Shown: positions 26,802 through 36,686 of the stretch, in pieces | Layout of the letters: each line of letters begins with the position of its first letter | How positions within the stretch are numbered: position 1 is the stretch's first letter | Assembly (NCBI RefSeq): GCF_016429255.1 | Contig: NZ_JAELUG010000043.1 | Location: 1-48,186, forward strand | DNA length: 48,186 bases | Reading direction: 5' to 3' | From: Rhizobium sp. ASV8 | GTDB taxonomy: Bacteria; Pseudomonadota; Alphaproteobacteria; Rhizobiales; Rhizobiaceae | Program-made: the position numbers and the translations under genes | Notes under the pieces: model-generated | What the model saw: only the letters and a program-made list of their open reading frames with translations | The model's database searches: none | What the model was told of the DNA's origin: nothing

Positions 26802-28337
26802 ATGACCACAGTCCTTCAACGATCTCAAGCGGACGCACCCGCCGCGAACCATCAGGCCATTCTGGAAATGCGCGGCATTTCCCAGATCTTCCCCGGCGTG
26901 AAAGCGCTGGATGGCGTCAGCATTTCGCTTTACCCCGGCAAGGTTACCGCCCTCATCGGCGAAAACGGTGCCGGCAAGTCGACCCTCGTCAAAATCCTGA
27001 CCGGCATCTACCGGCCGAACGAGGGAGAAATTATCGTCGATGGCAAGCCGACAACTTTCGCCAACGCCCAGGCCGCCATCGATGCGGGCGTCACCGCCAT
27101 CCATCAGGAGACCGTGCTCTTCGATGAGCTGACGGTCGCCGAAAACATCTTCCTCGGTCATGCACCCCGCACATCCTGGCGCACCATCGACTGGAAGAGG
27201 ATGAACAGCCGGTCGAAGGAGCTTCTTCAATCGTTGGAAAGTGCGATCGATCCGACAACCCGATTGAAAGACCTCTCCATTGCGCAGCGCCATCTTGTGG
27301 CAATCGCACGCGCCTTGTCGATCGAGGCCCGCATCGTCATTATGGACGAGCCCACCGCTGCGCTTTCACGCAAGGAGATCGATGATCTCTTCCGCATCGT
27401 CGAGGGATTGAAGGCCAGGGGCAAGGCGATCCTCTTCATCAGCCACAAGTTCGACGAGCTCTACGAGATCGCCGATAACTTTGCTGTCTTCCGCGACGGT
27501 CGCGCCGTCGGCCACGGCAAGCTCAAGGAAACGCCGCAGGACGAGATCGTCCGTATGATGGTCGGCCGAGACGTCAAGGATGCCTTCCCGAAAGTCTCGG
27601 TAACCATCGGTGACACGGTGCTGGACGTCGCCAATTATTGCCACCGCACCGAATTTCGCGACATTTCCTTCAAGCTTCGTCGCGGCGAGATCTTGGGCGT
27701 CTACGGCCTGATCGGTGCAGGGCGTTCGGAGCTATGTCAGTCCCTTTTCGGCATCACCAGGCCGCTATCCGGGCGACTGACGCTCGACGGCCAGGAAATC
27801 CACATCCGTTCGCCGCAGGATGCCATCCGCGCAGGGATTGTCTATGTCCCGGAAGAGCGCGGCCGTCACGGCCTGGCGCTGCCGATGCCGATCTATCAAA
27901 ACATGTCGCTGCCCTCGCTCGCTCGCACCTCGCGCAAAGGGTTCCTGAAGGCAGCCAATGAATTCGCGCTGGCGCGCAAATACGCCGAACGTCTCGATCT
28001 TCGCGCCGCCGCCCTTTCCGTTCCGGTCGGCACGCTCTCGGGCGGCAACCAGCAGAAAGTCGTCATCGGCAAATGGCTGGCCACCCAGCCGAAAATCATC
28101 ATCCTCGACGAACCGACGAAGGGCATCGACATCGGCTCGAAGGCCGCCGTCCACGGCTTCATCAGCGAGTTGGCGGCCGAGGGCCTCAGCATCATCATGA
28201 TCTCCTCCGAACTGCCCGAGATCATCGGCATGGCGGATCGCGTGCTGGTGATGAAAGAGGGGCTTTCGGCCGGTCTGTTTGACCGCGAGGAATTGACACC
28301 GGAAACGCTGGTGCGCGCCGCCACGGGAAATGCATAG
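26802..28337 (+). CDS. rhaT: Rhamnose ABC transporter ATPase (tandem domains)
   Basis: This 511-residue cytoplasmic ATPase has two fused nucleotide-binding domains, as in RbsA/XylG/AraG. Domain 1 has Walker A GENGAGKST (53-61), a degenerate signature DLSIAQRHLVAIARALS and Walker B IVIMDEPTAALS. Domain 2 has a degenerate P-loop GLIGAGRSEL, the family's signature LSGGNQQKVVIGKW and Walker B IIILDEPTKGID. Such a division between an active and a degenerate site is normal for this family. The ATG at 26802 is used; a TTG 6 bases earlier is possible. The ribosome site is weak, which fits a hairpin-separated, lower-expressed gene. Confidence 0.93.
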   Translation: MTTVLQRSQADAPAANHQAILEMRGISQIFPGVKALDGVSISLYPGKVTALIGENGAGKSTLVKILTGIYRPNEGEIIVDGKPTTFANAQAAIDAGVTAIHQETVLFDELTVAENIFLGHAPRTSWRTIDWKRMNSRSKELLQSLESAIDPTTRLKDLSIAQRHLVAIARALSIEARIVIMDEPTAALSRKEIDDLFRIVEGLKARGKAILFISHKFDELYEIADNFAVFRDGRAVGHGKLKETPQDEIVRMMVGRDVKDAFPKVSVTIGDTVLDVANYCHRTEFRDISFKLRRGEILGVYGLIGAGRSELCQSLFGITRPLSGRLTLDGQEIHIRSPQDAIRAGIVYVPEERGRHGLALPMPIYQNMSLPSLARTSRKGFLKAANEFALARKYAERLDLRAAALSVPVGTLSGGNQQKVVIGKWLATQPKIIILDEPTKGIDIGSKAAVHGFISELAAEGLSIIMISSELPEIIGMADRVLVMKEGLSAGLFDREELTPETLVRAATGNA

Positions 28338-28347
28338 GGAGAGCCGG

Positions 28348-29352
28348 ATGCAACGCATCCTCAAAAGACGAGAAACACTGCTCTTCGTCATCATCCTCGT
28401 GATGATCGCGGGCTTTGCGATGCGCGCCAGCGGCTTTGCCGAGCCCGCCAATCTCGCCAATATCTTCAACGACACGTCGATCCTCATCATCCTCGCTTTG
28501 GCGCAGATGACGGTCATCCTGACGAAATCGATCGATCTTTCGGTCGCGGCCAATCTGGCCTTCACCGGCATGGCTGTCGCGATGCTGAACGCCGCCTATC
28601 CCGATATCCCACTGATCGCCCTCGTCATCACCGCCATCGTCATGGGCGCGGCGCTCGGCGCCATCAATGGTTACCTCGTCTGGGCGCTGGAGATCCCGCC
28701 GATCGTCGTCACCCTCGGTACGCTCACCATCTATCGCGGCATGGCTTTCGTGCTGTCGGGCGGTGCTTGGGTCAATGCGCATCAGTTCACGGCAAACTTC
28801 CTCAGCGTGCCGCGCACGCCGCTGCTCGGCCTGCCGGTGCTCGCCTGGACCGGCATCGCCATCGTGTTGGTGATGTATTTCGTGCTGCGCCACACGCGGT
28901 TTGGCCGCTCGACCTATGCCAGCGGCGGCAATCCGGTGGCAGCCGTCTATGCAGGTATCGATGTCGGCTGGACGCGCTTCCTCGCCTTCGTGCTTTCCGG
29001 TGCGCTTGCGGGCCTCAGCGGCTATCTCTGGGTGTCACGCTATGCGGTCGCCTATGTCGATATTGCGAACGGCTTCGAGCTGGATAGTGTTGCCGCCTGC
29101 GTCATCGGCGGCATCTCGATTGCCGGCGGTGTCGGCTCGGTGGCCGGCGCTGTGCTTGGCGCACTCTTCCTCGGCGTCATCAAGAACGCCCTTCCGGTTA
29201 TCGGCATCTCACCGTTTACGCAGATGGCGATCTCAGGCACCGTCATCATCCTCGCCGTCGTCTTCAACGCCCGACGCGAACGCAATCGCGGCCGTATCAT
29301 CCTTAGGGACCAGGCGGCCAAGGATACTGTCAGTCAGGGAGCAAGCGCATGA
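28348..29352 (+). CDS. rhaP: Rhamnose ABC transporter permease
   Basis: This 334-residue BPD_transp_2 (RbsC-type) permease has about eight to ten hydrophobic segments. Typical motifs are LTKSIDLSVAANLAFTGM, INGYLVWALEIPPIVVTLGTLTIYRG and CVIGGISIAGGVGSVAGAVLGALFLG. The ATG at 28348 has GGGAGAGCCGG just before it; an ATG at 28330 overlapping the rhaT stop is possible but lacks a ribosome site. Its stop overlaps the start of rhaQ (ATGA), so the two permease subunits are translationally coupled. Confidence 0.92.
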   Translation: MQRILKRRETLLFVIILVMIAGFAMRASGFAEPANLANIFNDTSILIILALAQMTVILTKSIDLSVAANLAFTGMAVAMLNAAYPDIPLIALVITAIVMGAALGAINGYLVWALEIPPIVVTLGTLTIYRGMAFVLSGGAWVNAHQFTANFLSVPRTPLLGLPVLAWTGIAIVLVMYFVLRHTRFGRSTYASGGNPVAAVYAGIDVGWTRFLAFVLSGALAGLSGYLWVSRYAVAYVDIANGFELDSVAACVIGGISIAGGVGSVAGAVLGALFLGVIKNALPVIGISPFTQMAISGTVIILAVVFNARRERNRGRIILRDQAAKDTVSQGASA

Positions 29353-30362
29353 GCACGGCTTCGCAAGCACCGACGGAAAAACGCACCATTCCGGACCGTC
29401 TCGGCACGCCCTTCAAGCGCATGCTGTCAAGCTGGGAGACGCTGCTCTTTGGCGTCGCGGTCGCGATCTTCATCTTCAATTCGCTGGCTTCACCCTATTT
29501 CCTTGATCCCTTCAATCTCTCCGATGCGACCTTCAATTTCACTGAAAAGGCGATGATCGCCTTTGCCATGGCGTTGCTGGTCATTTCGGGTGAAATCGAC
29601 CTTTCGGTCGCGGCCATCATCGCGCTTGCCTCGACGGCGATGGGAGCCGCCGCACAAGTGGGCATCGATACGCCTGGCCTTGTCGCCATTGGCCTTGGTG
29701 TCGGGCTGCTCTGCGGCCTGTTCAACGGTTTCCTTGTTTCGGGAATGAAGCTGCCGTCGATCGTCGTCACCATTGGGACGATGAGCCTCTTTCGCGGCAT
29801 CTCCTATATCGTGCTGGGCGATCAGGCTTACGGCAACTATCCGGACAGTTTCGCTTACTTCGGCCAGGGCTATGTCTTATGGGTCTTCTCCTTCGAATTC
29901 GTCCTCTTCATCGTGCTCGCGATCGTCTTCGCGATCGTCCTGCATGCCACCAATTTCGGCCGGCAGGTCTATACGATCGGCAACAATGATTTTGCCGCGC
30001 GCTTCTCCGGCATTCCGGTCGAGCGGGTCAAATTCATCCTGTTTCTCCTGACCGGCCTGATGAGCGGCATCGCCGCCGTCTGCCTGACCTCGCGGCTCGG
30101 CTCGACACGACCGTCGATCGCGCTTGGCTGGGAGCTCGAAGTCGTGACCATGGTCGTCCTCGGCGGCGTCTCGATCCTCGGCGGTTCGGGCACGATCGGC
30201 GGCGTCGTCATCGCCGCCTTCGTCATGGGCCTCGTCACGTTTGGCCTCGGCCTGCTCAATGTTCCCGGCATCGTCATGTCGATTTTCATCGGCCTCCTCC
30301 TCATCATCACCATCGCGCTGCCGATCGTCGCCAAGCGCATCAGGACCATGAGCTCCAAATGA
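29349..30362 (+). CDS. rhaQ: Rhamnose ABC transporter permease
   Basis: This 337-residue second RbsC-type permease is homologous to Rha[48 protein letters not shown] and [25 protein letters not shown] occupy the same places. Together they would form a heterodimeric rhamnose channel, whereas many RbsC systems use a homodimer. It begins within the rhaP stop and ends within the rhaU start (4-base overlaps on both sides), so rhaP-rhaQ-rhaU-rhaK form one coupled block. Confidence 0.92.
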   Translation: MSTASQAPTEKRTIPDRLGTPFKRMLSSWETLLFGVAVAIFIFNSLASPYFLDPFNLSDATFNFTEKAMIAFAMALLVISGEIDLSVAAIIALASTAMGAAAQVGIDTPGLVAIGLGVGLLCGLFNGFLVSGMKLPSIVVTIGTMSLFRGISYIVLGDQAYGNYPDSFAYFGQGYVLWVFSFEFVLFIVLAIVFAIVLHATNFGRQVYTIGNNDFAARFSGIPVERVKFILFLLTGLMSGIAAVCLTSRLGSTRPSIALGWELEVVTMVVLGGVSILGGSGTIGGVVIAAFVMGLVTFGLGLLNVPGIVMSIFIGLLLIITIALPIVAKRIRTMSSK

Positions 30363-30685
30363 CCGCAGCGCTCGAACGCCACGCCTTCAAAATGACGCTC
30401 AACCCCGGCATGGAAGCAGAATACAGAAAACGCCATGACGAAATCTGGCCGGAGCTTGTCCAACTGCTGCATCAATCCGGCGTCAGCGACTATTCCATCT
30501 ATCTCGATCGCGAGACGAACACGCTTTTCGGCCTGCTGACGCGACCGCAGGATCACACCATGACAAGCCTGCCCGAACATCCGGTCATGAAGAAATGGTG
30601 GGCGCACATGGCCGACATCATGGCGACCAATCCCGATAATTCGCCCGTTCAAGGCGATCTGGTTTCGGTCTTTCATCTGCCATGA
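30359..30685 (+). CDS. rhaU: L-rhamnose mutarotase
   Basis: This 108-residue cytoplasmic enzyme interconverts alpha and beta anomers of L-rhamnose (RhaM family, ferredoxin-like dimer). The family pattern is visible: [27 protein letters not shown] with the presumed catalytic His26, DYSIYLD with Tyr near the pocket, and the [14 protein letters not shown] segment containing the Trp pair. The length is usual for the family. It overlaps rhaQ and rhaK by 4 bases each. The R. leguminosarum counterpart is known as RhaU. Confidence 0.95.
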   Translation: MTAALERHAFKMTLNPGMEAEYRKRHDEIWPELVQLLHQSGVSDYSIYLDRETNTLFGLLTRPQDHTMTSLPEHPVMKKWWAHMADIMATNPDNSPVQGDLVSVFHLP

Positions 30686-32067
30686 ACGCCGCGGCCACCT
30701 ACCGTCATATCGCCGTGATCGACATCGGCAAGACGAATGCCAAGATCGTGGTTCTCGACGCCCGGACCGGCGGCGAAATCGCTGTGGTGAAGACCAGTAA
30801 CAGCGTGGTGCAGGCCGGGCTCTATCCGCATTACGACATCGAACGGCTGTGGTCTTTCATCATCGAAGCATTGAAGGGCTTTGCGACCGCTCCCGGTTTC
30901 GACGCGATCTCGATCACCACGCATGGCGCCTCGATGGCATTGCTCGACGCCAAGGGTCATCTTGCGCTGCCGGTTCTGGACTATGAATACACCTACCCGC
31001 AGCCCATTCAGCAAGCCTATGGGGAGTTCCGACCTGCCTTTGCCGAAACCTTCTCGCCGAGCCTGTCCGGTGGCCTGAATATCGGCGCACAGATCCACTT
31101 CCAGAAAAGCGCCTTCCCCGAAGATTTCGCCCGCGTGGCGACGATCCTCACCTATCCGCAATATTGGGCGTTTCGCCTGACGGGCATTGCCGCCAACGAG
31201 GCGACCTCGCTTGGGTGCCACAGCGATCTCTGGAATCCGACGATCGGGGACTATTCCTCTCTCGTCGCCAGACTCGGCATTCGGGCACTGATGGCGCCGG
31301 TACGTTCTGCATTCGACACTCTCGGCCCGGTGCGCCCCGCGCTCGCCGCAGAGATCGGCCTTACGACTGCGGTTCCGGTCTATTGCGGCATCCATGATTC
31401 CAACGCCTCGTTATTGCCGCATCTTGTCGAGAACGAAGCGCCTTTCGCCGTGGTATCGACGGGAACATGGGTGATCAGCTTTGCCGTGGGTGGCGACCTC
31501 GACCACCTCGACCCCGAGCGCGATGTCCTCGCCAACGTCGATGCCTACGGCCGCGCAGTGCCCTCGTCCCGGTTCATGGGTGGGCGCGAATTCGAAATCC
31601 TTGCTGCGGAGATCGGCCCGGCGCCTTCGAATGCGATTGAGACTGCGCTTCAAAGGGTCCTGGAGAAGGGCGTTATGCTGCTGCCGAACGTCGTCGAGGG
31701 CTCCGGACCATTTCCCGGCAGCAAAATGCGCTGGATCGGTGAAACCCCGGCCGACGCCGCCGAACGCCGCGCAGCCGTCAGCCTCTATCTCGCTCTGATG
31801 ACCGAAGCCTGCCTCGGGTTGATTGGAGCCAAGGGGCCGATCTTCGTTGAGGGGCCGTTCGCGGTCAATCGCAGCTATCTCATCGCCTTGGCCGCATTGA
31901 CGAACGCCGATGTCATCGCTCTACCCGGCTCGACCGGAACCAGCCAGGGGGCGGCCTTGCTGACCGGCGTGCGTCCATTTGCTGCCGCGGCTAGCGCGCC
32001 GGTTCGCGGCGAGCTGCCTGGATTGCGACACTATCGGCAAGTCTGGCACGATGCTCTGGCGGGTTAA
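30682..32067 (+). CDS. rhaK: L-rhamnulose/rhamnose kinase, FGGY family
   Basis: This 461-residue sugar kinase has an N-terminal ATPase-core motif [16 protein letters not shown] (12-27), a second-domain phosphate-loop region [17 protein letters not shown] (GT pair), and an adenosine-region end [13 protein letters not shown]. It would phosphorylate rhamnulose to rhamnulose-1-phosphate for RhaD. In R. leguminosarum RhaK is also required for rhamnose transport activity, which fits its position as last gene of the transporter operon. It starts 4 bases inside rhaU. Its stop overlaps the stop of the convergent phosphotransferase gene (32064-32067), and no terminator hairpin is visible. Confidence 0.93.
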   Translation: MNAAATYRHIAVIDIGKTNAKIVVLDARTGGEIAVVKTSNSVVQAGLYPHYDIERLWSFIIEALKGFATAPGFDAISITTHGASMALLDAKGHLALPVLDYEYTYPQPIQQAYGEFRPAFAETFSPSLSGGLNIGAQIHFQKSAFPEDFARVATILTYPQYWAFRLTGIAANEATSLGCHSDLWNPTIGDYSSLVARLGIRALMAPVRSAFDTLGPVRPALAAEIGLTTAVPVYCGIHDSNASLLPHLVENEAPFAVVSTGTWVISFAVGGDLDHLDPERDVLANVDAYGRAVPSSRFMGGREFEILAAEIGPAPSNAIETALQRVLEKGVMLLPNVVEGSGPFPGSKMRWIGETPADAAERRAAVSLYLALMTEACLGLIGAKGPIFVEGPFAVNRSYLIALAALTNADVIALPGSTGTSQGAALLTGVRPFAAAASAPVRGELPGLRHYRQVWHDALAG

Positions 32068-32888
32068 CTCCCGGCATCGCCAAGTTCAGCCGCCGCAATC
32101 TCCGCTATTTGGAGCGTGGGCGCGACATGCTCGTTCTCGCCGTCTTCGATCAGCCATGCCGCTGAAAGCCCGGCCCAGGCAACAATCCACCGCAACATGC
32201 GCCAGCGATCCAGTTGCGCCGCCTCGGCGACGACGCCGACCTGCCGCGACAGACGGCCGGTAGCTGCCGCAATTGCGTGATCCGGATTGCAAAAGAGATT
32301 GGCGTAGTCGAAGCCGCGCTCCCCCACCAATCCCTTCGGATCGATCGCCAGCCAGCCGCGTTCTGCAAAGTCCAGAATATTGCCGTGATGCACATCACCA
32401 TGGAGAGCGACGACGTCTTGCGGCTCCGATAGAAGCACGCGGGCGGTGGCTGCCGATCGCACGAAGATACCGCCTTCGCGGTGAGCGGCGGATTCGAGCG
32501 AACGAAACCGCTCGGAGAGCGGGATCAATCTCGGCAGGCCTATTCCGCGTTGCGCATGCAACCCCGCCACGGCCTTGCAGATGATACGGCTCGCCTCATC
32601 GTCTTGCCCGTTCCTTGCCATCTCGGCGAGAGAATGATTGCCCGTTGCTCGTTCAAGCAAGATAGCGTCGTCCTTGTGCTCAAGGACTCGGGCGGCTCCA
32701 ATTCCGTTCCACCAGACCATAAGCTCGGCACCCCACTTCTCCTCGGGGATAACCGCAATCTTGAGCATCGCCGGTTCTCCATCTCGACGGACGGGGAAGA
32801 GCCGGCTCGAGTGCGTCACGATCGCGGCGCCATCCGGGATTAGGCGCCAGAGGTTAAAATAGGTTCTCCATTCGGCATTCTCGTTCAT
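32064..32888 (-). CDS. Streptomycin 6-kinase-like aminoglycoside phosphotransferase
   Basis: This 274-residue cytoplasmic kinase is of the aminoglycoside/hydroxyurea phosphotransferase type (PF04655; APH(6)/StrB-like). The active-site Asp165 is in LHGDVHHGNIL and the metal-binding Asp183 in AIDPKGLVGERGFDYANLF. The N-lobe Lys43 in AMLKIA is the likely ATP-contacting lysine, and the length matches the family. In environmental bacteria such chromosomal proteins may phosphorylate streptomycin or an unrelated small molecule, so resistance should not be assumed. Its stop overlaps that of rhaK, with which it converges, and its promoter must lie in the 462-base gap before the LIV-type binding protein gene. 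Confidence 0.85.
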   Translation of the reverse strand: MNENAEWRTYFNLWRLIPDGAAIVTHSSRLFPVRRDGEPAMLKIAVIPEEKWGAELMVWWNGIGAARVLEHKDDAILLERATGNHSLAEMARNGQDDEASRIICKAVAGLHAQRGIGLPRLIPLSERFRSLESAAHREGGIFVRSAATARVLLSEPQDVVALHGDVHHGNILDFAERGWLAIDPKGLVGERGFDYANLFCNPDHAIAAATGRLSRQVGVVAEAAQLDRWRMLRWIVAWAGLSAAWLIEDGENEHVAPTLQIAEIAAAELGDAGS

Positions 32889-33350
32889 ACAACATCCCGC
32901 TTCTCAACATGAACCCGTAGTGCAGCAGCACGGCTCCAGACTCGCGCTCGCCACTCTCTCCCGGATTTAATCTACTTGGCATTGTCAGGGCCGCAGGCGA
33001 TGTAACCTATGCGGACGCGACCGACACGAACTCAACTTCTGAACAACCCTCGCCGGGCCAAGGCATTACTTAGGCTTTGGCAGCTGAGATACAACAACCG
33101 TCCCGTGACGAAATCTCTCGAAAAATCGCCGAAATTGTCTTCGCCACGGTTATTTTCTTGCGGAATCGTCGCAACATTTCTACAGAAAATACCCTTATGA
33201 GCGCTTTCGAGGTCAAAAATGGCCGAAAGCAATCATCGGCTTCGATGCCAGTCCTGTCTTCTTCAAGAAAGCGTCCTACGGCAGTTTGCGCTTCGAGACA
33301 GGCTAGGGGGGTTACAAGGGCGCTGCCGCGCCCATCCAAGGAGAGATAAT
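32889..33350. other. Divergent intergenic region (462 bases)
   Basis: The stretch separates the minus-strand kinase gene from the plus-strand binding-protein gene. No convincing gene is present; the longest frames lack ribosome sites and family resemblance. It must hold both promoters. AT-rich segments around 33110-33200 are the likeliest promoter area for the plus gene, giving a leader of over 100 bases that could be a target for sRNA control. I cannot place -35/-10 elements with confidence. Confidence 0.4.
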
Positions 33351-34457
33351 ATGAGTCTGAAGACATTGACGGCCGCGACTTTCGTCGCTTCGCTGGCCTT
33401 CGCACCTCTCGCACATGCAGATATCACGATCGGCCTTATCGCGCCGCTGACCGGTCCGGTCGCCGCTTACGGCGAACAGGTCAAGAATGGTGCACAGACC
33501 GCAGTCGACGAAATCAACAAGAGCGGTGGCGTACTCGGCCAGAAGCTCGTGCTGAAATTCGGCGACGATGCCGGCGATCCGAAACAGGGCGTATCCGTTG
33601 CCAACGGCTTCGTGGGCGACAACATCCGCTTCGTCGTTGGCCCGGTCACCTCGGGCGTTGCCATCCCGGTTTCCGATGCGCTTGCTGAAAACGGCATCCT
33701 GATGGTTACGCCGACTGCAACGGCTCCGGACCTGACCAATCGCGGTCTGACCAACATCCTGCGCACCTGCGGCCGTGACGACCAGCAGGCGACCGTCGCC
33801 GCAAACTACGTCGTGAAGAACCTCAAGGACAAGAAGATCGCCATCCTTGACGACAAGGGCGCCTATGGTAAGGGCCTGTCGAAAGCCTTCAAGGACACCC
33901 TCAACAAGGGCGGCGTGACCGAAGTCGTCGACGACTCCCTGACGCCTGGTGAAAAGGACTACAGCGCGCTGACGGCGAAGCTGAAGCAGGCTGGTGTCGA
34001 AGTCATCTATTTCGGCGGCTATCATCCGGAAGCCGGTCTTCTTGCCCGCCAGCTGCATGACATCTCCGTCAAGGCACAGATCATCGGCGGCGACGGCCTC
34101 TCCAACACCGAGTACTGGGCAATCGCTAACAGCTCGGCTGCCGGCACGATCTTCACCAACGCTTCCGACGCTTTGAAGAACCCTGATTCGCAGAGCGCCG
34201 TTGCCGCCCTCAAGGCACGCAACATCCCGGCTGAAGCCTTCACGCTCAACGCCTATGCCGCCGTACAGGTGCTGAAGGCTGGCATCGAAAAGGCCGGCAA
34301 GGCTGACAGCGCCGACGCCGTCGCCACCGCGCTGAAGAAGGGCGAAGCCATCGACACCGCCATCGGCAAGGTTACCTATGGCGAAACGGGCGACCTGACC
34401 TCGCAGAGCTTCTCGCTCTATAAGTGGGAAGACGGCAAGATCGTTTCGGCCGAATAA
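33351..34457 (+). CDS. Branched-chain amino acid-type ABC binding protein (LivK/BraC-like)
   Basis: This 368-residue periplasmic binding protein has a signal peptide (1-23, ending PLAHA). The mature start is [40 protein letters not shown], characteristic of LivJ/LivK/BraC (Peripla_BP_6). Further family segments are [31 protein letters not shown] and [19 protein letters not shown] precedes the ATG at 33351; a longer frame to 33219 lies in the leader. No permease or ATPase genes adjoin it and a Rho-independent terminator closes it, so it is a monocistronic orphan that presumably feeds a Liv importer encoded elsewhere. Confidence 0.93.
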   Translation: MSLKTLTAATFVASLAFAPLAHADITIGLIAPLTGPVAAYGEQVKNGAQTAVDEINKSGGVLGQKLVLKFGDDAGDPKQGVSVANGFVGDNIRFVVGPVTSGVAIPVSDALAENGILMVTPTATAPDLTNRGLTNILRTCGRDDQQATVAANYVVKNLKDKKIAILDDKGAYGKGLSKAFKDTLNKGGVTEVVDDSLTPGEKDYSALTAKLKQAGVEVIYFGGYHPEAGLLARQLHDISVKAQIIGGDGLSNTEYWAIANSSAAGTIFTNASDALKNPDSQSAVAALKARNIPAEAFTLNAYAAVQVLKAGIEKAGKADSADAVATALKKGEAIDTAIGKVTYGETGDLTSQSFSLYKWEDGKIVSAE

Positions 34458-34483
34458 GTCGCGACACCAATGCTTTGAATTTC

Positions 34484-34512
34484 AGCCGGGCCACTTGTTG
34501 GCCCGGCTTTTT
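34484..34512 (+). terminator. Rho-independent terminator of the LIV-type gene
   Basis: AGCCGGGCCA (34484-34493) pairs perfectly with TGGCCCGGCT (34499-34508) around CTTGT, followed by TTTTT to 34512. It begins 26 bases after the stop and is a textbook intrinsic terminator. It also separates the gene from the convergent minus-strand operon. Confidence 0.9.
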
Positions 34513-34542
34513 GTTGGCATCAAGTCTGTTGCGCGATGACGT

Positions 34543-35367
34543 TTAGCAAACGCTGCGGAAGCGCTCAACGCAGGTGGACAAAACCTCCTGGCCCGGCCGC
34601 GTCCACCAGTTGTTCTGAGAGAAGATCTCGACTTCCTGCAGACCGAAGAAACCTGCCTTTTCGATCTCGGCGCGGATGCTCTTGAGGTCGATGACGCCGT
34701 CGCCCATCATGCCGCGATCAAGCAGCAGATCAGCCGTCGGCACAAGCCAGTCACAGATATGATGCGCGAGGATGCGCCCTCCGGCACCGGCGCGTGCAAT
34801 CTGCTGATTGAGCTTCGGATCCCACCAGACATGGTAGACATCAATCGCAACACCGATGCCGTCGCCCAGGAGATCGCAAATATCGAGCGCCTGTTCCAGC
34901 GTGTTCACGCAGGCACGATCTGCAGCATACATCGGATGCAGCGGCTCGATCGCCAGCGGAATGCCGGCGCTGCGGGCATGCGGCAGGATCGCGGCGATGC
35001 CATCAGCCACCATCTCACGGGCATGAGCGATGTTCCTCGATTCTGCTGGAAGGCCACCAACCACAAGAACGAGGCAATCGGCATTCAGCGCCGCCGCTTC
35101 GTCGATCGCCCGCTTGTTATCGTCGATCGCGGCCGCCCTACCCTCGGCATCGACAGCCGGAAACATGCCGCCGCGGCAAAGACCGGTGACCTTGAGCTTA
35201 TTATCGGCGACGATCCTGGCCGCTTCGGCAAGACCGATCTTGTGCACCTGATCGCGCCACGGCGCGATCGCGACGATGTCCTGTTTCAGACAGGCTTCGA
35301 CCGCCTGGCGCATGTCATATTGCTGGCGCACAGTCGCCAGATTGATCGATAGTCCCTCGACTGCCAT
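34543..35367 (-). CDS. Sugar phosphate isomerase/epimerase-type TIM barrel protein
   Basis: This 274-residue AP_endonuc_2-like TIM barrel carries conserved metal-site segments: LAIEPLHPMY (Glu, His), VAIDVYHVWWDP (Asp, His), LAHHICDW (His) and LQEVEIFS (Glu). This set is typical of metal-dependent sugar isomerases and epimerases. The start at 35367 has GGGGAGGAGC 7 bases upstream; the longer reading to 35418 covers that ribosome site. It is the last gene of the TetR-associated operon, after the DUF993 gene and a 131-base gap that contains a palindromic mosaic element. The substrate is unknown, probably an oxidised sugar made by the dehydrogenase at 36687. Confidence 0.85.
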   Translation of the reverse strand: MAVEGLSINLATVRQQYDMRQAVEACLKQDIVAIAPWRDQVHKIGLAEAARIVADNKLKVTGLCRGGMFPAVDAEGRAAAIDDNKRAIDEAAALNADCLVLVVGGLPAESRNIAHAREMVADGIAAILPHARSAGIPLAIEPLHPMYAADRACVNTLEQALDICDLLGDGIGVAIDVYHVWWDPKLNQQIARAGAGGRILAHHICDWLVPTADLLLDRGMMGDGVIDLKSIRAEIEKAGFFGLQEVEIFSQNNWWTRPGQEVLSTCVERFRSVC

Positions 35368-35390
35368 TGCTATGCTCCTCCCCGATCCCC

Positions 35391-35489
35391 GGAGCGTCGT
35401 GCTTCCTTTTGGAAGCACAAGGACGCTCCATCTCCTTGAATCTACGCATCAGGCTTTCCGAAAATCGTGTCCGACTTTCGGGCCGATGC
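35391..35489. repeat. RIME-like intergenic mosaic element (two palindromes)
   Basis: The first palindrome has arms GGAGCGTC (35391-35398) / GACGCTCC (35422-35429) and inner arms GCTTCC / GGAAGC around TTTT. The second has GCATC (35446-35450) / GATGC (35485-35489) and inner arms CCGAAA / TTTCGG. This two-stem build resembles rhizobial intergenic mosaic elements, and the CCGAAA...TTTCGG core is shared with the element at 45402. It lies between the DUF993 gene and the isomerase gene of the same operon. Confidence 0.75.
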
Positions 35490-35498
35490 TGCAGTCCG

Positions 35499-36674
35499 CT
35501 ATTCGACGCCGGCGGTGGCAAGGATGGTTTTCATCCGACGCACCGCCAGATCCGGATCGCGCAGAACGCGGGCCGCATCCGCCAGCCGGAAAAGCTCCGA
35601 GAGATGCAGGATAGAGCGCGTGCTCTGCTGGCCGCCAAGCATCTGGAAATGGTCCTGGAAGCCATTGAGATAGGCGAGGAAGACGACGCCCGTCTTGTAG
35701 AAGCGTGTCGGTGCCTTGAAGATGTGACGCGATAGCGGAACGGTCGGTGCCAATATCTGATGAAACGCATCCAGATCGTTCTCGGCAAGTTTCGCCAGCG
35801 CCGCGCTCGCCGCAGGCGCGATGGCATCGAAGATACCGAGCAGCGCGTGCGAATAGCCTTGATGGTCACCGGCGATCAGTTCTGCATAATTGAAATCGTC
35901 ACCCGTATACATCTTCACCGACGGATCGAGCCGACGGCGCATGACGATTTCCTTTTCAGCCGAAAGCAGCGAGATCTTGACGCCATCGACCTTGGCTGCG
36001 TTCTGATTGATGATGGCAACGGCCGTTTCCATCGCCTGCATATCATCCGTCGATCCCCAGTAACCTGCAAGGGCCGGGTCGAACATCGAACCGAGCCAGT
36101 GGATCATGACAGGCTCCTTGACCTGTCCGAGAATGCGGTCGTAGACGCGGGCATAATCGTCCGGGCCTTTGGCGGCGGCGGCAAGCGCCCGGCTTGCCAT
36201 CAGGATGATGCGGCCACCCTGTCCCTCGACATAGGCAACCTGCTCCTCGTAGGCGCGAATGACATCGTCGATCGTGACCTCAGGCCCTGGCGGTAAATGG
36301 TCCGTGCCGGCGCCATAGGCGATCAGTGCGTCCGGTCGGCCACGCGCCGCCGATTGCGCATGGGCGATCAGCTCCTTGGCGCCAGCCCAGTCGAGACCCA
36401 TGCCACGCTGCGCCGTATCCATGGCCTCGGCAACACCAAGACCGAGATCCCAGAGATATTCGCGAAATGCGATCGTGCGCTCCCAGTCGATATTGCGATC
36501 GAGCCAGGGATCATTGTCGGCGAAGGGATCGACCACAATGTGAGCGGCGGCATAGGCGACGCGATTGAAGCGATGACCACTCGCTGGCTTGATTGGAGCG
36601 CTCACCGGCGTGTTGGTGAGCGCGAAATCGGCAAGCGTGCCGCCGGCCATTGGCAAGCGAAGGCTTCTCGTCAT
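35499..36674 (-). CDS. DUF993 family protein, dihydrodipicolinate-synthase-like aldolase
   Basis: This 391-residue protein belongs to DUF993, a family with a DapA/NanA-like TIM-barrel fold and no established reaction known to me. The presumed Schiff-base lysine is Lys233 in VDGVKISLLSAEKE, matching the position of the class I aldolase lysine in DapA relatives. GDDFNYAELIAGD after it and PPGPEVTIDDVIRAYEEQ before it fit the barrel order. It starts 12 bases after the stop of the Gfo/Idh gene. In this operon it would cleave (retro-aldol) or form a keto-sugar derivative made by the dehydrogenase and isomerase. That step is inference from context only. Confidence 0.8.
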   Translation of the reverse strand: MTRSLRLPMAGGTLADFALTNTPVSAPIKPASGHRFNRVAYAAAHIVVDPFADNDPWLDRNIDWERTIAFREYLWDLGLGVAEAMDTAQRGMGLDWAGAKELIAHAQSAARGRPDALIAYGAGTDHLPPGPEVTIDDVIRAYEEQVAYVEGQGGRIILMASRALAAAAKGPDDYARVYDRILGQVKEPVMIHWLGSMFDPALAGYWGSTDDMQAMETAVAIINQNAAKVDGVKISLLSAEKEIVMRRRLDPSVKMYTGDDFNYAELIAGDHQGYSHALLGIFDAIAPAASAALAKLAENDLDAFHQILAPTVPLSRHIFKAPTRFYKTGVVFLAYLNGFQDHFQMLGGQQSTRSILHLSELFRLADAARVLRDPDLAVRRMKTILATAGVE

Positions 36675-36686
36675 AGCGCCACCCCC

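Noticed and set aside
27600..28337. Possible pseudogenisation of rhaT because its second P-loop is degenerate.
   Set aside because: Degenerate second Walker A (GAGRSEL) with intact LSGGNQQK is normal for RbsA/XylG-type sugar ATPases.
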